Part shown: in pieces, positions 40,444 to 47,049 of the stretch
Numbering within the stretch: position 1 is the stretch's first letter
Layout of the letters: the number at the start of each line of letters is the position of its first letter
Source of the DNA: Pelagibacteraceae bacterium AG-390-O04
GTDB taxonomy: Bacteria; Pseudomonadota; Alphaproteobacteria; Pelagibacterales; Pelagibacteraceae
Reading direction: 5' to 3'
Assembly (NCBI GenBank): GCA_003278065.1
Contig: QCHE01000009.1
Location: forward strand, 1 to 47,049
Length of the DNA: 47,049 nt
Made by a program: the position numbers and the translations under genes
The notes under the pieces: model-generated
The model's input: the letters and a program-made list of their open reading frames with translations, nothing else
What the model was told of the DNA's origin: nothing
Database searches by the model: none

Positions 40444-41694
40444 CTATTTCCTTGTTTTTCCTTTACTTGTTACATGATATTTATAAGAGACTAATTGGTT
40501 TAAACCAACCGGGCCACGTGGTGGCAGTGTATTTGTTGAAATTCCCACTTCTCCACCAAAACCAAATTCACCTCCATCCGCAAATTGTGTTGATGTGTTA
40601 TGCATTGCTATTGAGCTTTTTACATTTTTTAAAAAATTTACTGCAGTTTTTCTGTTGTTAGTAATTATGGAGTCCGTATGCATTGTTCCATATTTATTTA
40701 TATGATCAATGGCTTCATTTAAATTATTAATAACTTTTATAGATACAGTTGAGGCTAAATATTCAGTTTTCCAATCTTTTTCAGTTGCGGAAAATAATCT
40801 ACCTTTATAATATTTTTTTAAAATTTGATCTCCAAAAATTTTACAACCATTTTTTTCTAATTTTTGTAAAATTGGATTACTAAATTTCTTAACAATGTTT
40901 TTGTGCATTAATATTGTTTCTGTAGCACCACAAATACTGGTGTTTCTTAATTTAGCATTATAAACAACTTCTGTTGCCATTTTAAGACTTGCGTCTTTAT
41001 CAATATATGTGTGACATAGACCTTCAAGATGTCCAATAATAGGAATTTTAGAAAACTCTTGAACTTTTTTTACTAAACCTTTTCCACCACGAGGTATAAT
41101 AACATCAATGTAATCTTTCATTTTTGAAAGCATAATATCAACAATTTTTTTTTGTTTTGAGTTAATAAATTGTATAAAATTTTCATCAACTTTATTTTTT
41201 TTTAGGGCCTTTCTAAATAATTTAGCTAGAGCCTTGTTTGTATTTATAGCCTCTGATCCCCCTTTTAAAATTACGGCGTTCCCGGATTTAAAACATAGAC
41301 TTGCTACATCAGACGTTACATTTGGTCTACTTTCATAAATAACACCTATAACACCTATTGGTATTGTAATTCTACTTATGGTTAATCCGTTAGGCCTTTT
41401 CCACTTGTCCAAAGTATTATTTACAGGATCTTTTAGTTTAGCTATTTTTTTAATAGAATTTTTTATACTGATAAGTTTTTCTCGATTTAGCTGAAGTCGA
41501 TTTATTAAGTTTTCTTTTAATTTTATTTTTTTAGCAAATTTAATGTCTTTTAAATTTTCACGAATGATAAATTTTTTTTCTTTATCTAACAACTTAGCAT
41601 AATCATTTAATACTAAATTTTTCTTTTTAGTATTTAATTTATTTTCACATGATTTTTTGGCTTTAATCCCAATTAATTTCATATAATTATTCAT
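40444..41694 (-). CDS. proA: Glutamate-5-semialdehyde dehydrogenase
   Basis: ProA reduces glutamyl-5-phosphate to glutamate semialdehyde with NADPH, the second proline step. The 416-residue protein has the ProA segments GVIGVIYESRPNVTSDVA (about 117-134), the catalytic cysteine in NTSICGATETIL (about 255), and the C-terminal FGFGGEVGISTNTLPPRGPV signature. It directly abuts proB (41695) and nadD. Gene order proB-proA is the usual one. Confidence 0.96.
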   Translation of the reverse strand: MNNYMKLIGIKAKKSCENKLNTKKKNLVLNDYAKLLDKEKKFIIRENLKDIKFAKKIKLKENLINRLQLNREKLISIKNSIKKIAKLKDPVNNTLDKWKRPNGLTISRITIPIGVIGVIYESRPNVTSDVASLCFKSGNAVILKGGSEAINTNKALAKLFRKALKKNKVDENFIQFINSKQKKIVDIMLSKMKDYIDVIIPRGGKGLVKKVQEFSKIPIIGHLEGLCHTYIDKDASLKMATEVVYNAKLRNTSICGATETILMHKNIVKKFSNPILQKLEKNGCKIFGDQILKKYYKGRLFSATEKDWKTEYLASTVSIKVINNLNEAIDHINKYGTMHTDSIITNNRKTAVNFLKNVKSSIAMHNTSTQFADGGEFGFGGEVGISTNTLPPRGPVGLNQLVSYKYHVTSKGKTRK

Positions 41695-43783
<2,089 letters not shown>

Positions 43784-43802
43784 CTAATTTAAAGTTGTAC
43801 TA

Positions 43803-44057
43803 TTAATTGGGTTTTACTGAAACAAATGTTCTATCTGACTTTGTTTTTCTAAAAACAACTTTGCCTTTAACAACTGAAAAAATTGAGTGATCTTTTCCCA
43901 TACCCACATTTTCACCAGGAAATATTTTAGTACCTCTTTGTCTAACAATTATATTACCAGGTATTACAGTTTCACCCCCGTACTTTTTCACACCAAGTCT
44001 TCGTCCAGCACTATCTCGACCGTTTCTTGATGATCCACCTGCTTTTTTTGTTGCCAT
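43803..44057 (-). CDS. rpmA: Large ribosomal subunit protein bL27
   Basis: bL27 lies near the peptidyl transferase centre. The 84-residue protein starts [18 protein letters not shown], the alphaproteobacterial form without a cleaved leader, and has the [18 protein letters not shown] segment. It is 13 bases downstream of rplU. Confidence 0.97.
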   Translation of the reverse strand: MATKKAGGSSRNGRDSAGRRLGVKKYGGETVIPGNIIVRQRGTKIFPGENVGMGKDHSIFSVVKGKVVFRKTKSDRTFVSVKPN

Positions 44058-44070
44058 AACTTATTCCTAT

Positions 44071-44469
44071 TTATTTACTCACTTCCTTCTTTAAAAAATC
44101 TTTTTTTGAAGGTTTTGAGATTTTTTCAGCTTCTGATAAAACTTTACCATCTTTTGAAAAAATTTTATTAATTCTTACCATAGAATACTCTTGCCTGTGA
44201 CCATTTTTTCTTCTTGAATTTTGTCTTCTTCTTTTTTTAAAAATTAGTACTGTTCTATTTTTACTATTTTTAATTAAATTAGCTTCTACTTTTGCTCCTT
44301 GAACAATAGGTAAACCAATCTCTATAACTTTATTATCGCCATAAGCTAGAATTTCTTTAAACTCAATTTTCGTGTCAGTTTTAGAACCTGGTAATTTTTC
44401 TATCTTTAAAATTTCGCCAGATTTTACTTTATACTGTTTCCCACCGGTTTTTATGACTGCGTATGACAT
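44071..44469 (-). CDS. rplU: Large ribosomal subunit protein bL21
   Basis: bL21 binds 23S rRNA with bL20. The first ~105 residues match the family (MSYAVIKTGGKQYKV, then the basic KRRRQNSRRKNGHRQEYSMVRI segment). A 25-residue lysine-rich tail after that makes the protein 132 residues long. It is the first gene of the rplU-rpmA-obgE-proBA run and has a strong promoter 26 bases upstream. Confidence 0.96.
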   Translation of the reverse strand: MSYAVIKTGGKQYKVKSGEILKIEKLPGSKTDTKIEFKEILAYGDNKVIEIGLPIVQGAKVEANLIKNSKNRTVLIFKKRRRQNSRRKNGHRQEYSMVRINKIFSKDGKVLSEAEKISKPSKKDFLKKEVSK

Positions 44470-44494
44470 AATGATTGCTTAATTTAATAACCGC

Positions 44495-44522
44495 AATATA
44501 GTCGGCGCATTTCTTTAGTCAA
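44495..44522 (-). promoter_or_regulatory. Sigma-70 promoter of rplU-rpmA-obgE operon
   Basis: On the minus strand TTGACT (44517-44522) and TATATT (44495-44500) are separated by 16 bases, a near-consensus housekeeping promoter. The expected start near 44488 leaves a leader of about 19 bases, too short for a ribosomal-protein control structure. Confidence 0.72.
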
Positions 44523-44531
44523 GCTTATTAG

Positions 44532-45251
44532 CTAAAAATTATCCTTTAAATCTCTTAATTTTGAAAAACTTTCTAAATCTTTAGCTCTAAGAAATATATT
44601 ACACTCTAATTCATCTGCCAAAATGCTTGGTATAGTGGGCAAGCCACTTTTCAGTTTTTTCTTAATTTCTATAATTTTCTTCTTAAGTTTCAAATTTTTA
44701 GAGTCATTTGCAATACAAAAATTTGAATTTTGTAACGTATATTCGTGACCACAATAAATTTTTGTATCTTTTGGAAGCTCTTTAATTCTTTTTAATGAGT
44801 CAAACATTTGCTGATATGTACCTTCAAAAATCCTACCACAACCAAGAGAAAACAAAGTATCACCTGTAAAAATTTTTTTTTCTTTAAAAAAATGAAAAGC
44901 AATGTGTCCTGATGTGTGACCTGGGATATGAAAAATTTTTGCTTCAAAGTTATTTTCTTTCCATATTTGGTTATCATCAAGAAGAACATCTATTTCTGGG
45001 ATACGATCTTTGTCCTCTTTATACCCAACAACAATAGAATTATATCTTTTTTTTAATTCAAGATTGCCACCCACATGATCATAATGATGATGGGTATTAA
45101 GAATATATTTTAAATTTATGTTTTGATTTTCTATAAAGTTTATTATGGGTTTTGATTCACTTGGATCTATTACACAAGCTATTTGAGTAGTTTCGTCAAT
45201 TATCAAATAACTAAAATTATCTTCAAGACATTTAATTATTTTAACTTTCAT
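44532..45251 (-). CDS. gloB: Hydroxyacylglutathione hydrolase (glyoxalase II)
   Basis: GloB hydrolyses S-lactoylglutathione, or similar thioesters, in the methylglyoxal pathway. The 239-residue metallo-beta-lactamase-fold protein has the metal motif THHHYDHVGG (about 52-61), IPGHTSGHIAF, the bridging aspartate in FTGDTLFSLGCGRIFEGT and the last ligand in YCGHEYT. Its start abuts metW (45252), so it appears to be in the metX-metW transcript, an unusual partner for glyoxalase. A related metallo-hydrolase role linked to sulfur thioesters cannot be excluded. Confidence 0.9.
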   Translation of the reverse strand: MKVKIIKCLEDNFSYLIIDETTQIACVIDPSESKPIINFIENQNINLKYILNTHHHYDHVGGNLELKKRYNSIVVGYKEDKDRIPEIDVLLDDNQIWKENNFEAKIFHIPGHTSGHIAFHFFKEKKIFTGDTLFSLGCGRIFEGTYQQMFDSLKRIKELPKDTKIYCGHEYTLQNSNFCIANDSKNLKLKKKIIEIKKKLKSGLPTIPSILADELECNIFLRAKDLESFSKLRDLKDNF

Positions 45252-45848
45252 TTACTTTTCAATTAGAAATATACCAAGTTCGCCAAAAAAATTTTTAAAA
45301 AATAGGTTTGAGCTATTTATATTAGATACATTTTTATTGATTAAAGCTAAAGATTTGAAGATTTTAAAATTAATTGTCTTTGAAAATTTCACAAAATCTT
45401 TAATTGTACACATATGAATATTTGGTGTGTTATACCAATTATTAGGTAGTGTATTTGTAATTGGCATTGTTCCTTTGATTAATAAATTTAATCTTACTCT
45501 CCAGTGACCAAAATTTGGGATAGTTACAATGGCCTTTTTTCCAACTCTTAGAAGTTCATTAATAACAATTTCCGGATTTATAAATGCTTGTAGAGTTTGA
45601 CCAAGCACAACATAATCAAATGAATTATTTGGAAATTGTTTTAAATCAAATTCAGCGTTACCTTCGATAACAGTCAAACCTTTAGCGATGCAAGTTTGAA
45701 CTTTTTCTTTAGAAATTTCAATTCCTCTTATGTCGACATTTCTGTTGGTTTTTAGAAATTCCATTAAAGCACCATCATCGCAACCAACATCTAAAACTCT
45801 TGTTTTTTTTTCAATTAATTCTGCAATTATTTTGTATTCTGATTTCAT
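45252..45848 (-). CDS. metW: Methionine biosynthesis protein MetW
   Basis: MetW is a SAM-dependent methyltransferase-fold protein that accompanies MetX. The 198-residue protein has the SAM motif VLDVGCDDGALMEFL (residues 19-33) and MetW segments such as FDYVVLGQTLQAF and ITNTLPNNWYNTPNIHMCT. It overlaps metX by 4 bases. MetW is thought to stimulate MetX activity in some bacteria; its exact reaction is uncertain. Confidence 0.94.
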   Translation of the reverse strand: MKSEYKIIAELIEKKTRVLDVGCDDGALMEFLKTNRNVDIRGIEISKEKVQTCIAKGLTVIEGNAEFDLKQFPNNSFDYVVLGQTLQAFINPEIVINELLRVGKKAIVTIPNFGHWRVRLNLLIKGTMPITNTLPNNWYNTPNIHMCTIKDFVKFSKTINFKIFKSLALINKNVSNINSSNLFFKNFFGELGIFLIEK

Positions 45849-46966
45849 ATTTTTTCCATATATGATTTATCTAAAAAATTTTTAAGAGTGTTTAAAAAAT
45901 CCGGAACATTTAATAAAAATGAGTCATGACCTTTATCTGACTCAATTTCAACAAAACCTACATCTGCACCAATAGCATTTAATGCAATTACTATATCTTT
46001 ATTCTCTTGGGTCGGATAAAGCCAATCTGAAGTGAAAGAAATAACAAAAAATTTTACTTTTGTATTTTTAAAAGCATTAGATAAATTACCATTAAATTGT
46101 TTAATTAAATCAAAATAATCCATTGCTCTTGTAATATAAAGATAACTGTTAGCATCAAAACGATCTACAAATACTGAACCTTGATAACGTAAATAGCTCT
46201 CAATTTGAAAGTCAGCATCAAATCCAAAATTAAGATTATCTCTTTCCTGAAGTTTTCTTCCAAATTTTTCCTGAAGACCTTTTTTAGACAAGTATGTGAT
46301 ATGTGCCGCCATCCTTGCCACAGCTAATCCTTTATTAGGTAAAGTATTTTTGGCTAAATATTTTCCCTCTGACCAATTATGATCTGCAGTTATTGCTTGT
46401 CTACCAAGTTCATTTAAAGCAATATTTTGTGCTGAGTGACTAGAAGTACAAGCTATAGGTACAGCAGTTCTTGTTTTATCAGGATAATTACTTACAAATT
46501 GTAAAACTTGCATTCCTCCCATAGAACCTCCAACGACTGAGAAAAGCTTTTCTATTTTAAAATGATTTAACAAATTTACTTGAGCATTAACCATATCATT
46601 AATTGTAATAACTGGAAAATCAGTACCATAAATTTTTCCTGTCTCAGGATTTTTATGGCTTGGGCCATAAGAACCCATGCATCCACCAATAACATTAGCA
46701 CAAATAACAAAATATTTATTGGTATCAATTGATTTATTTGGACCAACTGCATATGTCCACCACCCATCTTTTTTAGTCATGGGGTTTATTCCAGTTACAA
46801 ATTGATCTCCAGTCAAAGCATGAAAAACTAATATTGCATTGTCTTTATTTTTATTTAATGACCCATAAGTTTCGTATGCTAAAGGGTAATTATTAATACT
46901 TTTGCCACAATCTAGTTTTAAAGGTTTATCAATAATTAATGTTTTTATGTTTTCTTTAATATTCAT
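45845..46966 (-). CDS. metX: Homoserine O-acyltransferase MetX
   Basis: MetX acylates homoserine (acetyl or succinyl donor, not decidable here) to start methionine synthesis. The 373-residue alpha/beta-hydrolase-fold protein has the nucleophile S148 in VVGGSMGGMQVL, the HALTGD segment near 49-54, and the C-terminal GHDSFLLNV histidine. The start is the ATG at 46966. A SAM-II-type aptamer with a U-tract lies just upstream, so expression should fall when SAM is plentiful. MetW partners point to a succinyl donor in some bacteria, but acetyl is also common. Confidence 0.96.
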   Translation of the reverse strand: MNIKENIKTLIIDKPLKLDCGKSINNYPLAYETYGSLNKNKDNAILVFHALTGDQFVTGINPMTKKDGWWTYAVGPNKSIDTNKYFVICANVIGGCMGSYGPSHKNPETGKIYGTDFPVITINDMVNAQVNLLNHFKIEKLFSVVGGSMGGMQVLQFVSNYPDKTRTAVPIACTSSHSAQNIALNELGRQAITADHNWSEGKYLAKNTLPNKGLAVARMAAHITYLSKKGLQEKFGRKLQERDNLNFGFDADFQIESYLRYQGSVFVDRFDANSYLYITRAMDYFDLIKQFNGNLSNAFKNTKVKFFVISFTSDWLYPTQENKDIVIALNAIGADVGFVEIESDKGHDSFLLNVPDFLNTLKNFLDKSYMEKI

Positions 46967-47007
46967 AATTTATTACAAAGGCAGATTTTGAATTGAGAGA
47001 AAAAAAA

Positions 47008-47049
47008 CTTTTTTAGCGGTTTTTTTAAAGCGCTCGCAATTCAGTTAAA
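47008..47049 (-). ncRNA. SAM-II-type riboswitch upstream of metX (5' end outside the window)
   Basis: The minus strand reads UUUAACUGAAUUGCGAGCGC (47030-47049), then UUUAAAAAAACC and GCUAAAAAAG (47008-47017). This matches the SAM-II aptamer (loop UUUAAC..AUUGC, the 3' strand of stem P1 AGCGC, then the GCUAAA pseudoknot strand) as I recall it from Agrobacterium metA. The 5' strand of P1 falls beyond 47049. A run of eight U follows at 47000-47007, suggesting transcription termination control instead of only ribosome-site masking. The related SAM-V class shares this core and is the main alternative. Confidence 0.82.

Overview
The window looks like a piece of a SAR11 chromosome (Candidatus Pelagibacter or a close relative, Alphaproteobacteria). 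Reasons: very AT-rich DNA, almost no spacer DNA (the largest gap without a gene is about 154 bases, and no gap reaches 300), frequent overlaps between genes, alphaproteobacterial gene orders (priA-atpHAGDC, proB-proA-nadD-rsfS-ctpA, rplU-rpmA-obgE), and a DMSP demethylase that closely resembles the Pelagibacter DmdA sequence as I remember it. No search was run. No tRNA, rRNA, insertion sequence, prophage or CRISPR array was seen.

Layout. (1) 21-13964, plus strand: one very tight run of trmD, rplS, leuCDB, a DMSP demethylation block (dmdC, dmdB, an alpha/beta hydrolase, dmdA), asd and sdhCDAB. (2) 13954-20701: an accessory-looking catabolic module. mmsA and an IclR-type regulator lie on the minus strand, diverging from an iron-type alcohol dehydrogenase and a TRAP transporter (dctP, dctQ, dctM). 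The 154-base divergent region holds recognisable promoters and a perfect palindrome, and a hairpin terminator sits between dctP and dctQ. (3) 20719-29825: a small secreted protein of unknown function, then mdh, sucCDAB and lpd. (4) 29871-37955: a membrane-anchored SGNH-like protein, priA and the F1 ATP synthase genes atpHAGDC. (5) 37948-46966, minus strand: metX-metW-gloB, then rplU-rpmA-obgE-proB-proA-nadD-rsfS-ctpA and a Nudix hydrolase. (6) 47008-47049: the 3' part of a SAM-II-type riboswitch upstream of metX, cut by the window edge.

How the genes may work together. DmdA, DmdB and DmdC turn DMSP into methylthioacryloyl-CoA. The usual last enzyme, DmdD, is absent here and an uncharacterised hydrolase sits in the operon instead. 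Methanethiol released by the pathway could be combined with the O-acylhomoserine made by MetX to give methionine, and metX appears to be under SAM control. The TCA genes sdh, mdh, suc and lpd with ATP synthase make up most of the energy core. The mmsA/ADH/TRAP block probably imports a small organic acid and feeds a semialdehyde to an acyl-CoA.

The most surprising observation is in succinate dehydrogenase. The quinone-site residues are intact, but both positions that normally supply the axial histidines of heme b are substituted (SdhC Q80, SdhD F63). SdhD contains no histidine or cysteine at all, which suggests a heme-less, or differently liganded, complex II.
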